NCBI GenBank assembly: GCA_031551635.1
Contig: JAVBNH010000006.1
Location: forward strand, 23,308-87,307
DNA length: 64,000 bases
Direction: 5' to 3'
Source: JAVBNH01 sp031551635
GTDB lineage: Bacteria > Bacillota > Clostridia > Oscillospirales > Acutalibacteraceae
The translations under genes and the position numbers were made by a program. The notes under the pieces are model-generated. The model saw only the letters and a list, made by a program, of their open reading frames with translations, did no database searches and had not been told where the DNA came from. Shown piece by piece: positions 33,547 to 42,564 of the stretch. The stretch's first letter is position 1, and each line of letters starts with the position of its first letter.

Positions 33547-33609
33547 TTAAAAATAAAAGCGATGCCGGGAAAGCACCGCTAATGCAGGAAATATGTCTTC
33601 AAGAGAAAA

Positions 33610-33771
33610 TTAAATTGTTACCGGGAATGTGAATAATTTCGCGAGCATATCGATGAGGTTAAAAAAGAATTTCAAAAATGCCTCATAAGTACGGATAAAA
33701 TAATCCCCAAGAGGGTTCAAGAAATCATCAAGTAATGGCATATTTGTTCCGGCAGTGGTCTCTTCTTCCAT
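33610..33771 (-). CDS. 53-residue small protein with amphipathic hydrophobic C-terminus
   Basis: MEEETTAGTNMPLLDDFLNP... ending in a Phe/Leu-rich segment (FLKFFFNLIDMLAKLF). GGAG lies 9 nt before the chosen ATG; another ATG three codons upstream abuts the GGAG. A good promoter lies 70 bp upstream on the same strand. No family is recognised. The C-terminal FxxFxxxLxxLF pattern resembles the end of the secreted beta-helix protein encoded at 35269-37863. It could be a small membrane-associated peptide. Confidence 0.6.
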   Translation of the reverse strand: MEEETTAGTNMPLLDDFLNPLGDYFIRTYEAFLKFFFNLIDMLAKLFTFPVTI

Positions 33772-33842
33772 TCTAAACATCTCCATTTAATTTATTCTGT
33801 GTGTTCACCCGCAAAAACTGCAGATAAAACCTTACAGGTCTA

Positions 33843-33871
33843 ATTCTATATTAAAAAACATATTTTGTCAA
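33843..33871 (-). promoter_or_regulatory. promoter of the 53-residue small protein
   Basis: On the minus strand TTGACA (33866-33871), 17 bp, TAGAAT (33843-33848). Confidence 0.72.
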
Positions 33872-33891
33872 CACAAAATGGGGTATATTAT

Positions 33892-35178
33892 ATGAATGAA
33901 TTGATTTATACAAAAAAAATTTCCGTGAGCTATGACTATGATGTCGCAGTCATCGGAGGAGGAATCGCAGGTGTCTGCGCCGCGATAGCCGCTTCGCTTC
34001 AGGGCGCGAGAGTTATACTCATCGAGCGTTTCGCCGTGTGCGGCGGCAACAGCACAAGCGGCGGAGTTGCGAGTTTTTGCGGCAATACAGTCGGTGTGGG
34101 TCAGGTTTTTGACATGATTGTCTCCTCGCTCGAGCAGTTTAATGCCATCGCGCCATTAAACAGTGAAAAAAGCTCAAGAGTTTTCGACCATGAAATTCTC
34201 GCGGTCATACTTCAGGAATTGCTCATTCGGAACAATGTCAAGCTGCTGCTGCACACTAGGCTTATTGACGTTATTACCAAAAGCAGGCTTGTAAGCGAAT
34301 GTATAATAGCCGGAAAATCAGGTATTGAAGCGGTGAGAGCAAAGGTTTTCATCGATTGCAGCGGCGAAGGTGACATTGCCCGCTTTGCAGGCTTCAAGAC
34401 AATGAAAGGAAACAACAAGGGTTATAGTCTGCCAATGTCCTTCATGTATTTTATCAGGCATTCCGATAAAAATCATACCCAGATTCCGCAAGGGTGGTTC
34501 GAAAATATTTCCACTGAAGAAAATTTACCGATGACCAGCATCTGGCCTTACGGAGAGGGCGGCAACGCAATAAAAATTAAAGTACCGATGTATGATGCAT
34601 GCGAAACTGAGTCGCTCACAAACGCGGAAATTGCGGCAAGGCGTAAAATGATGTCGGTTATAGATTTTCATCAGCGTCACCAGGGGCGTCCCTGGCTTTT
34701 TGACCACGCCTCTCCTATAATCGGGATCAGAGAAGGCTGCCGAATACTGGGCGACTATGTGCTGAAGGTGGCAGATTTAAGGGCTGGCGCTCATTTCGCG
34801 GACGCGGTAGCAGTCGGTACCTTTTACCTCGACGGACACAAGCCGGACGATGACAAACGCACTTACATATTGCCGAAGGACGAGCTTTATGTGCCGCCCT
34901 ACGACATACCCCTGCGTTCACTGACTGCTCGGGACGCTGACAATCTGATGATGGCAGGCAGATGCATTTCCGCCGACCAGCTCGCTCTCTCGTCCGCGAG
35001 AGTAACTACTACCTGCGCTATGACCGGTCAGGCGGCGGGAATAACCTCAGCTCTGGCAGCCTTGAGAAATAAACAAATAAGAGACATTGACGCAGCGGAA
35101 ATCAGGGAAAAGCTCGCCATGGGCGGTGCGATTTTCGACAAGGAAAAAATCAAAAGCGTTTACAGAGCTAAATCCTGA
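33892..35178 (+). CDS. FAD-dependent oxidoreductase (PF12831-type)
   Basis: About 428 residues. The N-terminal Rossmann motif is DVAVIGGGIAGVCAAIAASLQGARVILIE, then CGGNSTSGG and FIDCSGEGDIARFAG. The C-terminal block LRSLTARDADNLMMAGRCISADQLALSSARVTTTCAMTGQAAG is typical of the FAD_oxidored family. Members act on sugar acids or unknown substrates. The start at the ATG 33892 gives MNELIYTKK; the ribosome site is weak (GGGG). It has no clear operon partner. Confidence 0.86.
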   Translation: MNELIYTKKISVSYDYDVAVIGGGIAGVCAAIAASLQGARVILIERFAVCGGNSTSGGVASFCGNTVGVGQVFDMIVSSLEQFNAIAPLNSEKSSRVFDHEILAVILQELLIRNNVKLLLHTRLIDVITKSRLVSECIIAGKSGIEAVRAKVFIDCSGEGDIARFAGFKTMKGNNKGYSLPMSFMYFIRHSDKNHTQIPQGWFENISTEENLPMTSIWPYGEGGNAIKIKVPMYDACETESLTNAEIAARRKMMSVIDFHQRHQGRPWLFDHASPIIGIREGCRILGDYVLKVADLRAGAHFADAVAVGTFYLDGHKPDDDKRTYILPKDELYVPPYDIPLRSLTARDADNLMMAGRCISADQLALSSARVTTTCAMTGQAAGITSALAALRNKQIRDIDAAEIREKLAMGGAIFDKEKIKSVYRAKS

Positions 35179-35198
35179 TATTTTTGTACAAATTATGC

Positions 35199-35227
35199 TT
35201 GATTAATTATTTATTTTATGTTATGAT
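35199..35227 (+). promoter_or_regulatory. promoter of the secreted beta-helix protein
   Basis: TTGATT (35199-35204), 17 bp, TATGAT (35222-35227). AGAAAGGA lies just before the ATG at 35269. Confidence 0.68.
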
Positions 35228-35268
35228 TTTGAGGTAAACCTTTTACATACAGAAAGGAATGACACTTC

Positions 35269-37863
35269 ATGAAAAAGAATGTCCTTGTCAAAGCATTAAG
35301 CTTACTGCTTACTCTGCTGCTTTTTATACCGGCTGTACCGATTAGCTCCTCAGCCATAGCAGTGGAGGATATAGTTATCTCGAACCCTACGGATGCAACT
35401 CTCAGAGCGGCTATAAACATGATAAACGCCGCGGATAACGGCGGCAGAATTACGTTTACAAACACATCTCCAGCTGTTATTGAGCTGCAGTCAGCTCTCC
35501 CGAATATTATAAAAAATATTGAAATTATAGGTCCCGGCGCCTCTTTGCTGACAATAAAAGGCTCAAATACTCCGAATGCTTACACTCTCGCGTTTAAGGG
35601 CGTTCAGCATCCGAACTTAAAATTTAACGGAGTAACTGCGACAATCAAAGGGATAACCTTTTCCGGTACAACCAGAAACAGCGTTATCTATTTTACCGGC
35701 GGCTGGGCGGCGAACAACACTCAAAACTACCACTTTTTAACCATTGAGGATTGTATATTCCGTGATAATGATGTTTATATGGGTGGCACCAACGGAGATA
35801 AACTCGGCGGTGCAATATATGCCGACGAAGACCCGCGAGTTGTAATCAACAGCAGTCAGTTTATCAATAACAGCTGCCAGAATTACGCACATTTCTACAT
35901 CACCGGTATCGTTTATATAAACGACTCCTTTTTTACTGAAGGTTATGCCGGTTTTAACAGTGTCGGTATGGCTGGCGGAGCTGATTTTAAGAATTCCACA
36001 TTTTATAATAACTATGCCTTTGCCGGTAAAGTTTTAAATTATGGCTGGGGTCATTTTTATAATTGCGCAATCATAAATAACCGCGCCGGGTGGGACACTA
36101 TGACCGGCGGCTTTGTGCTGCAGAATCTCACCGACCTCTCAGCTTGTATAATCGCCGGAAACACAAATCTTAACGGTGAAACCAACTATGCCCTTATGAA
36201 TGATACTCCCGTCTATACTAAGCACGCGCCCTCAGTTGCAAACGGCTACAGTATAATTGGCTATGACGGCGGAACATACACCCCTGAAAGCATCTTCGGA
36301 ACATCTGCGCCTATTCCGCAAACTGTTTATGGTTTAAAAATGGCTATCCCGATAAAGGAAAACGGCGCGGCGCATAATGTTATCAATCCCGCAAACATTA
36401 TACCGTCAACCGCCGACCCTGAACCGGGTAAAATCAAAATGCATCTGACAGATATAATGGGCTCTCCACGCCCCGGCATAAATACTGACGGCACACCGAC
36501 CTTTTGCGACCTTGGTCCGCTTGAGTTCAATCCTCAGCTTGAAAACTACAGAGCCATCCGTGATGTTTATGCTCAGCACATGACAACCTCGATTGACATT
36601 ACTTTGCCTTACGCGTTGAATGCTCAGCAATTTATCGATGCTATCGCAGCCGCGACAGTAATGAAAAACTATATTGAAAACAACAGCGAAAAATTCTTTA
36701 ATGAAAACAATCTAGGCGAAGGCTTCGGCGGCAATTCCGGAATGCTGCCAACACAGACTAAGGCTCAGGCTATCGCGCTTTGTGAGCAGTATATCGCAAA
36801 TTGCCAGGCAATTCTTGACTCCCAGTTTCCCATAACTATAAATTACAGTATCGCGAACAAGGCTACCGTTACAGGTCCTGAGACAATTTCCTTCCTCGGC
36901 GGTGGAACCTTCAAGGTCAACCTCACCCCCGGCACGGAAATTTCCAGCGTGACTTATACCGCGGCTGTTGTTCTCCCGGGTGAAACAGAAACTGTCACCA
37001 CCCCCAGAACCTTTACAGCCACACTCAACGCAAATAACGAGTTTTCCGTCATCGGTATAAAATCGCCGCTGACGATTCAGGTAAACCTCAGGATTCAACA
37101 GTTTACAGTTACCGTTGACTGCGGCGCAAACGGAAGAGTCAACCCAGGAACAGGATCTGTTAATTACGGCACTTCGCCGAACTATACAATCACTGCGAAC
37201 GCCAACTACCTCATTGATACCCTCACCGTCAACAACATTGAGGTGCCGGAGGCGGCGGGTCAGACAGAATACGGTATAACACTGAACAATGTTTTATCCG
37301 CACAGTCCATTAAGGTTACTTTTAGGCAGAAGAAATACTATGTTTCTTCAAAAGCTTTCGGAGAGGGAACAATATCACCTGACGGCATGAAGGAAGTCGC
37401 GTTCAATTCCACCCATGTTTATGAAATAAACGCAAAGCCCGGTTATCTTATCGATTCACTCACTGTTAACGGAGTCATTATAACCGCGGCGTCAAATAAA
37501 AAGTCATATTCACTGTCTATCGGTCCGATTGAGCTGCTGCTTACCGAAATCACCGCGACCTTTAAAGAGAGTCAGTATAAGGACATTGAGGTTATAATAG
37601 CTAATATGCCGGACGAAAAGGATATTACTTTATATACAGCAAAGAGCTGGGACGCAATGATTGCGGCGTATGACAAGCTGCAAGATCTCATGAATAATCA
37701 GGCTCCTTTAGGCGACTTGAACAATGCGGCAAACGAACTGCAGGGCACCATTGACAACCTTAAAAAGAGGAATTCCTTTGATACCTTCTGGCAGTTTATA
37801 CTGATGATTTTAGCTCAGCTCAGGTCACTGTTTGATTTGAGAAAAATACTTGGAACAGACTGA
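35269..37863 (+). CDS. secreted right-handed beta-helix surface protein
   Basis: 864 residues with a classical signal peptide (about 1-30, cleavage near SSSAIA). Residues about 40-390 look like a pectin-lyase-type beta helix (repeated GGAIYADEDPRVVINSSQFINNS-like rungs, ending SPRPGINTDGTPTFCDLGPLEF). A helical FIVAR-like stretch follows (about 430-520), then two InlB-like bacterial repeats (about 612-690 and 691-767: VDCGANGRVNPGTGSVNYG, AFGEGTISPDG). A second helical segment and a hydrophobic C-terminus without LPXTG follow. Adhesin or polysaccharide-binding roles are possible. Confidence 0.82.
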   Translation: MKKNVLVKALSLLLTLLLFIPAVPISSSAIAVEDIVISNPTDATLRAAINMINAADNGGRITFTNTSPAVIELQSALPNIIKNIEIIGPGASLLTIKGSNTPNAYTLAFKGVQHPNLKFNGVTATIKGITFSGTTRNSVIYFTGGWAANNTQNYHFLTIEDCIFRDNDVYMGGTNGDKLGGAIYADEDPRVVINSSQFINNSCQNYAHFYITGIVYINDSFFTEGYAGFNSVGMAGGADFKNSTFYNNYAFAGKVLNYGWGHFYNCAIINNRAGWDTMTGGFVLQNLTDLSACIIAGNTNLNGETNYALMNDTPVYTKHAPSVANGYSIIGYDGGTYTPESIFGTSAPIPQTVYGLKMAIPIKENGAAHNVINPANIIPSTADPEPGKIKMHLTDIMGSPRPGINTDGTPTFCDLGPLEFNPQLENYRAIRDVYAQHMTTSIDITLPYALNAQQFIDAIAAATVMKNYIENNSEKFFNENNLGEGFGGNSGMLPTQTKAQAIALCEQYIANCQAILDSQFPITINYSIANKATVTGPETISFLGGGTFKVNLTPGTEISSVTYTAAVVLPGETETVTTPRTFTATLNANNEFSVIGIKSPLTIQVNLRIQQFTVTVDCGANGRVNPGTGSVNYGTSPNYTITANANYLIDTLTVNNIEVPEAAGQTEYGITLNNVLSAQSIKVTFRQKKYYVSSKAFGEGTISPDGMKEVAFNSTHVYEINAKPGYLIDSLTVNGVIITAASNKKSYSLSIGPIELLLTEITATFKESQYKDIEVIIANMPDEKDITLYTAKSWDAMIAAYDKLQDLMNNQAPLGDLNNAANELQGTIDNLKKRNSFDTFWQFILMILAQLRSLFDLRKILGTD

Positions 37864-37879
37864 TATAAGTATAAGACTA

Positions 37880-37907
37880 ACGCGGCTCTCATTGATGGGA
37901 GCCGCGT
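37880..37907. terminator. intrinsic terminator between the beta-helix gene and nagA
   Basis: ACGCGGCTC and GAGCCGCGT form a 9-bp stem (extendable inward by TC/GG), with CTTTTT about 10 bp downstream. It lies between convergent genes. Confidence 0.82.
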
Positions 37908-37940
37908 CCTTATTAAACCTTTTTGCGGGTGAATATATAT

Positions 37941-39107
37941 TTATAAAATAATTTCTTCCCCATTCCTGTAAACCGACTTCACCCTTATATCATCATCAAA
38001 AATGACCAGATCGGCGTTTTTCCCGCGCTCGATTGAGCCCCTGTCTGCGCTCAGTGAGCAGATTCTCGCCGGGGTCAGGCTCATCATTTTAACCGCGTCA
38101 CAAAGCGGGATTCCGCATTTTTTATAAACCGTACGCACACAGATTTCAGGCGTCGCGACACTTCCCGCAAAGGCTTCAAAGTCTGGAAGCCAAGCAACTC
38201 CCCGCTCGACAATAACCTCCCTCTCGCCGAATGGATATCTGCCCTCCGGAAGCCCCGCCGCTCTCATCGCATCCGTTATCAGCACGGTTTTATCCGCGCC
38301 TTTTAATTTGTAAGCAAGCCTTATCAGCTCTGTCGGCAGATGCATACCGTCACAAATTATCTCAGCGCTGATTTCGTCACGCAGATAAACAGCTTCAATC
38401 ATACCCGCCTGCCTGATGCCCTTAACACGCGTAACACCGCTCATGGCGGAATACAGATGAGTCGCGTGGGTGAAGCCCCAATCAATCGCTCTCTCGGCAG
38501 TGGCGCAGTCACAGTCGGTGTGCGCAAAAGAGCATAGAATCCCTTTCCGGGTCAGAGCTTTCGCGAATTTCTCAGCTCCCGGAATCTCAGGAGCGGCGCT
38601 CCAGCGGATAATATTAGAGGATAAATCAAGAATTTCGCTGTATTCATTTTCAATATACGGCGTAATATATTGCTCCTCCAGCGCGCCTTTCTGGGACGGC
38701 GCTATATACGGTCCCTCAAGGTGCAAGCCGGGCATATCCGCGCCTGTAAAAGAAGCTTGCCTGACCTGTTCAAAAAGCTGCACAAATTCCTTTAGCTTCG
38801 TATGTGAGCAGGCGATACTTGTCGGGATAACAGTAGTCGCGCCGTGCCGTAGCTCCGACTGTGCGAGACCTATGAAGGACTCGCGGGTGTTATCCATGCA
38901 GTCATAGCCGCCGGAGCCGTGAACGTGAATATCTATAAAACCGGGTGAAAGATAATCACCGAGCGCGTCAACCGCGCGGAAATCCTCAGCAGTAATATCG
39001 CCCTCAAAAACCTCTTGAATTCTACCGTCAACTGCGAGGATACCGCCATTTTCTATAATCCGCTCAGGAAGAATAACTTTTGCATTATAAATTTTCAGTT
39101 TTTCCAT
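37941..39107 (-). CDS. nagA: N-acetylglucosamine-6-phosphate deacetylase
   Basis: Removes acetate from GlcNAc-6-P in amino-sugar use and cell-wall recycling. A 388-residue amidohydrolase: PGFIDIHVHGSGGYD, the metal Glu in HLEGPYIAPSQKGA, FAHTDCDCATAE, THLYSAMSG, and TDAMRAAGLPEG with the catalytic Asp. It is 166 bp downstream of nagB on the same strand; the gap holds a heptad array and the inverted repeat near 39230. Confidence 0.95.
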   Translation of the reverse strand: MEKLKIYNAKVILPERIIENGGILAVDGRIQEVFEGDITAEDFRAVDALGDYLSPGFIDIHVHGSGGYDCMDNTRESFIGLAQSELRHGATTVIPTSIACSHTKLKEFVQLFEQVRQASFTGADMPGLHLEGPYIAPSQKGALEEQYITPYIENEYSEILDLSSNIIRWSAAPEIPGAEKFAKALTRKGILCSFAHTDCDCATAERAIDWGFTHATHLYSAMSGVTRVKGIRQAGMIEAVYLRDEISAEIICDGMHLPTELIRLAYKLKGADKTVLITDAMRAAGLPEGRYPFGEREVIVERGVAWLPDFEAFAGSVATPEICVRTVYKKCGIPLCDAVKMMSLTPARICSLSADRGSIERGKNADLVIFDDDIRVKSVYRNGEEIIL

Positions 39108-39116
39108 GTTTTTTTA

Positions 39117-39151
39117 GGGACTAGGGACAAGGAACTAGGGACTAGGAGTCG
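39117..39151. repeat. heptad array, five GGGACTA-type units
   Basis: GGGACTA, GGGACAA, GGAACTA, GGGACTA, GGAGTCG in strict 7-bp phase; four of the five units belong to the CTAGNNN pattern. It lies in the nagB-nagA gap. Further on, CCCTGACTCCTG (near 39194) repeats the sequence seen at 27171. Confidence 0.82.
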
Positions 39152-39273
39152 GTAAATGCTGATTTAAATTGTGAATCGGTATTAAGATGGATTATGCCCT
39201 GACTCCTGGCGACTGAACCTTATTTCCTAAAATCGATGTTTTAATCATCGTTTTCATAGTCCTTTCCTCCGAT

Positions 39274-40047
39274 TTAACAGAATTTTTCAATTGACAAGCT
39301 GCAAGTATTGCCCTTTATCAGCCTTGTTTCGTCAATCGCCGAGGCGGAATCCGTGTCGAGATAGAGAGTTATATCCTTATGCTCCTTTAGCATTGTAGCT
39401 GGAATCATAGCAGACAAGGGGCTTTCAAGCGTGCTTTTTACCGCGTTCGCCTTCACCTTGAAAGGCACGCATGAGATTATTTTTTCACACTGCATAATCT
39501 GGTAAACGGACATTGATATCGCCTGCTTGGGTACCTCGTCAATATTCGCGAACCAGCCCTCGCCCACCTGTTGATTCTTGCAGGCTTCATTCAAGTCGAC
39601 AACAATATAAGCGTCCCGGGTTTCAAAATCCGCCGGGGGGTCGTTAAAGGCTATATGCGCGTTTTCACCGATACCTATAAGCCCCAGGTCAATCGGAGCC
39701 CTGCGGATTTCCTCACTCAAAGAGCTGATGCAGTCGGCACTTTCACCTACAAGAAAAGCCTTTTTCAAGCTCACCTTACTGATGAATCTCTCATTAAGAT
39801 ATTTCCGGAAGCTGGCGGGATGAGAGATGCTCAGGGAGAGATACTCGTCAAGATGGAACATCGTAACACGCGAAAAATCCACATCTGTTTTTGTCAGAGC
39901 ATCCAAAGTCTCGAACTGCGAAGCGCCGGTAGACAGAGCCAGCCTGGCTTCTCCTTTTTCGGCAATGACCTTATTTAGAATCTCGGCAGCGGCTTGGGCA
40001 GCCTCGGCTCCCATCTGTTTTGATGTGCCGTATATCTTTACCTTCAT
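39274..40047 (-). CDS. nagB: glucosamine-6-phosphate deaminase
   Basis: Converts GlcN-6-P to fructose-6-P and ammonia. Its 257 residues show LALSTGASQFETL, FHLDEYLSLS, LGLIGIGENAHIAFNDP (the catalytic GIGxxGHIAFNEP region) and the late AMIPATMLKEH. In GIGENAHIAFNDP the usual G-H before IAFN is A-H, as in some divergent NagB proteins. It forms the amino-sugar unit with nagA. Confidence 0.93.
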   Translation of the reverse strand: MKVKIYGTSKQMGAEAAQAAAEILNKVIAEKGEARLALSTGASQFETLDALTKTDVDFSRVTMFHLDEYLSLSISHPASFRKYLNERFISKVSLKKAFLVGESADCISSLSEEIRRAPIDLGLIGIGENAHIAFNDPPADFETRDAYIVVDLNEACKNQQVGEGWFANIDEVPKQAISMSVYQIMQCEKIISCVPFKVKANAVKSTLESPLSAMIPATMLKEHKDITLYLDTDSASAIDETRLIKGNTCSLSIEKFC

Positions 40048-40089
40048 TCATTTTCTTCCTTTCGCTTCTTAAAAATTTTTAGCAGAAAA

Positions 40090-40176
40090 ATTATAACACA
40101 AACATATGTAAAAGTATATAAAATTTTATATATACTCAAATATATATTGACAAGTCCTGCTTTAAGATGTTATAGT
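40090..40176. promoter_or_regulatory. divergent promoters of nagB and the GH5 gene with a palindrome between
   Basis: Minus strand: an extended -10 TGTTATAAT (40090-40098) for nagB. Plus strand: TTGACA (40147-40152), 18 bp, TATAGT (40171-40176) for the GH5 gene. A 24-bp AT-rich near-palindrome beginning AGTATATA (40113-40136) lies between them and is a candidate shared operator. Confidence 0.6.
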
Positions 40177-40209
40177 AAAAAATATTCTCTAACGAAAGGT
40201 TTGATAATT

Positions 40210-41361
40210 TTGCCAACGTTTTTTACTGATATTTACGCGAAGCTGCTGCCGATTTTAATGAGTATTTATATCGCTGTCAGCTCGTATATCGCACTTCCCT
40301 TCCTCCCCTCAAAAATCGAAATCCCGGAAACAGAGGGGCAGGCTTTTGTTGAAGAGATGCAGGTCGGCTGGAATCTCGGCTGCTCGCTTGAGTCCTTTTA
40401 TCAGGACACAACCGGAATGCAGACCGAAACCATGTGGGGCAACCCGAAAACCACTCAGGCTATGATAGATATGGTCAAGGAGGCCGGCTTCAAAACTATA
40501 CGCATACCCATTACCTGGTATCCGCATATGAACGGCGCACCTGATTATACAATAGACGAGGAATGGATGAACCGTGTTCAAGAGGTCGTTGACTACGCTT
40601 ACGGTATAGGCATGTATGTCATCATCAACGTGCAGAACGACAACCATGACTGGCTGATTCCCAATAAGGCAAACTGGGAAGCTACGGCGGCTCAGTATAC
40701 CGCTATCTGGGAGCAGATTTGCGAGCGTTTCGGCGATTATGACAACCACCTCATTTATGAGTCAACTAATGAGCCTCGCGTTGTCGGCAGTATTCTTGAA
40801 TGGAACGGCGGTTTCCCCGAGGAAAGAGAATATGTCAACAAGCTCAATATGCTTTTTGTCGAGGTTGTCAGAGCTGCCGGCGGGAATGACGCCGAGCGTT
40901 ATCTGATGCTCCCGACTCACGGCGCGTCACACACCTGGGTTGACCTCAATGCCATGGAGCTTCCCGAGAACGACGACAAAATAATTGTCTCCATACATTC
41001 ATATTATCCCTACAGATTCACAAGCGGCAAGGCTGAGGATATGGGTGTTAAAACATGGGGAACCATGCTTGAAAAATACGACCTTGAGCACATGCTTGCC
41101 CTGCTCTATGATACCTTCGTCAAAAAGGGTATCCCCGTTTACATGGACGAATTCGGCGCAGCTTATAAAGAGAACGACGCTGAACGCGCTGAATGGGCGG
41201 AATTCTATGTTAAAACAGCAAAGAAATACGGTATTGGCTGCAACTGGTGGGACAACGGTCTGCTCGACATAAACAATGAATCCTTTGTGCTTCTCAACAG
41301 GGCTGAGCTGAAATGGGAGCACAAAGAGGTTGTCGATGCGATAATCAAGGCAGCACATTAA
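40210..41361 (+). CDS. secreted GH5-family glycoside hydrolase (endoglucanase type)
   Basis: A 383-residue cellulase-family enzyme. The N-terminus has a hydrophobic segment (about 10-30), a probable signal peptide or anchor. GH5 marks: VGWNLGCSLES, GFKTIRIPITW (91-103), YESTNEPR with acid/base Glu188, SIHSYYPY, and YMDEFGA with nucleophile Glu314. The pattern is close to GH5_4. The start is inferred as TTG 40210, 10 nt after AAAGG, because the earlier open frame overlaps the -35 box at 40147. It is monocistronic with its own promoter and terminator. Confidence 0.9.
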   Translation: MPTFFTDIYAKLLPILMSIYIAVSSYIALPFLPSKIEIPETEGQAFVEEMQVGWNLGCSLESFYQDTTGMQTETMWGNPKTTQAMIDMVKEAGFKTIRIPITWYPHMNGAPDYTIDEEWMNRVQEVVDYAYGIGMYVIINVQNDNHDWLIPNKANWEATAAQYTAIWEQICERFGDYDNHLIYESTNEPRVVGSILEWNGGFPEEREYVNKLNMLFVEVVRAAGGNDAERYLMLPTHGASHTWVDLNAMELPENDDKIIVSIHSYYPYRFTSGKAEDMGVKTWGTMLEKYDLEHMLALLYDTFVKKGIPVYMDEFGAAYKENDAERAEWAEFYVKTAKKYGIGCNWWDNGLLDINNESFVLLNRAELKWEHKEVVDAIIKAAH

Positions 41362-41397
41362 GGAGATAGGCATTAGGTTTTTTCAGTATTTTTTTCA

Positions 41398-41428
41398 GCC
41401 CTCTGAACTTGTGAAAGGTTCAGAGGGC
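41398..41428 (+). terminator. intrinsic terminator after the GH5 gene
   Basis: GCCCTCTGAAC and GTTCAGAGGGC form a perfect 11-bp stem with a 9-nt loop, followed by TTGGCATTTTG and preceded by TTTTTTT. Confidence 0.82.
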
Positions 41429-41535
41429 TTGGCATTTTGTATAAATTTTAATATTTAGAAAAACTTTTTGTTTCTATATAGCATTTATATTTTCAGTATG
41501 TTATTATATTATTAACTATAATTGAAGGTGATGTT

Positions 41536-42555
41536 ATGGGAAATAAATTTGAACCTTATCTGCCGCCTACAAACAGGCTGGATGAAGATAATATTGTAAA
41601 AGCCGCTCTTATGAAAAAGAACCCGAAACGCAAAAAATACTACTCGGTCGATAAAGAGGAACGGCGGCGTTCTCTGAAAAATAAGCTTATTTCCTGCACG
41701 CTGATTATTGCGGTATTGTTTACGGGTATTCTTCTCGCGTCGCATTATATTGAACGTGAAAGAATAACCTCCTACGAGGTCGCGGTTGTGCCGGAGGAAC
41801 ACGGTGATATGACTGTGAGCTACCGCATTAAATGGAAGGTTGTGAACGACTTCGGCAGCCCTGTCAAAAAGGTTAAAATAAAGATGCCCAACAGTGGCTT
41901 TACTATTTTAGGCTATGGCGGCTCGGTAAAAGGAGCCGATCCTGCTAACGAATCAATTTACCATGCGGTTTTTATACTTAACAAGGCATACCGCACCGGT
42001 GAAACAGCCGAAATAAATTTTACTGTAAGGCAATCAATGCTTCTGGGCTTAACACCACCGGATAGGTCAAAACCTGCGGGAGACTACTATTATTGCGCTT
42101 TCACACCGGGTTATTTCAGGAATATAGCCGTCGACAGCTATCGCTTTACCTGGGAAAATTCAAGCAGCATAACAGATAAAAACTGTGACAGAACCGAGAA
42201 CAATTTTAACATCTGGGAGGGTGCGCTCGGTAAAAACGAAAGACGCGAAATGAATGTTGTTTATGAAAAAGGTTTCTACGATTTTGTTTACTACAGTCAA
42301 ATCGTCAATCATGAATACAATTTGGAGGACAGAAGCCTCAGCCAAAGAAGCCCTCTTTTCTCGCGAATATTGACAATTATCTATTTTATTCTGATTCTTG
42401 CAGTCGCCGCGGGTCTGATTATTTTTGTCGGGGTAATAAGCGGCGAATTTGAAAAGGAAAATCTGCTGAAAAACAAAGATTTAAAAAGGCTGAACGATAT
42501 GGCTCAGCCTTACATCAATAAAGTTAAAAAGTATTACAAGAAATACTTCCAATAA
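41536..42555 (+). CDS. two-helix membrane protein of unknown function
   Basis: 339 residues, not recognised. A basic cytosolic N-terminus (about 1-50, KKNPKRKKYY) is followed by a membrane helix (about 52-70) and a beta-rich exterior domain (about 75-275). A second helix follows (about 282-305), then a Lys-rich cytosolic tail. The exterior part begins ERITSYEVAVVPEEHGDMTVSYRIKWKV and recalls surface domains such as DUF2207, but the match is not convincing. GAAGGTG precedes the ATG. It stands alone, convergent with the kinase gene. Confidence 0.7.
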   Translation: MGNKFEPYLPPTNRLDEDNIVKAALMKKNPKRKKYYSVDKEERRRSLKNKLISCTLIIAVLFTGILLASHYIERERITSYEVAVVPEEHGDMTVSYRIKWKVVNDFGSPVKKVKIKMPNSGFTILGYGGSVKGADPANESIYHAVFILNKAYRTGETAEINFTVRQSMLLGLTPPDRSKPAGDYYYCAFTPGYFRNIAVDSYRFTWENSSSITDKNCDRTENNFNIWEGALGKNERREMNVVYEKGFYDFVYYSQIVNHEYNLEDRSLSQRSPLFSRILTIIYFILILAVAAGLIIFVGVISGEFEKENLLKNKDLKRLNDMAQPYINKVKKYYKKYFQ

Positions 42556-42564
42556 TTAATACAG

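Noticed and set aside
40147..40209. Upstream start of the GH5 protein at 40147
   Set aside because: It coincides with the -35 box, so it is not in the transcript; TTG 40210 has a ribosome site.
41536..42555. Assignment of the membrane protein to DUF2207
   Set aside because: Only general topology and a few beta-strand patterns agree; left as unknown.
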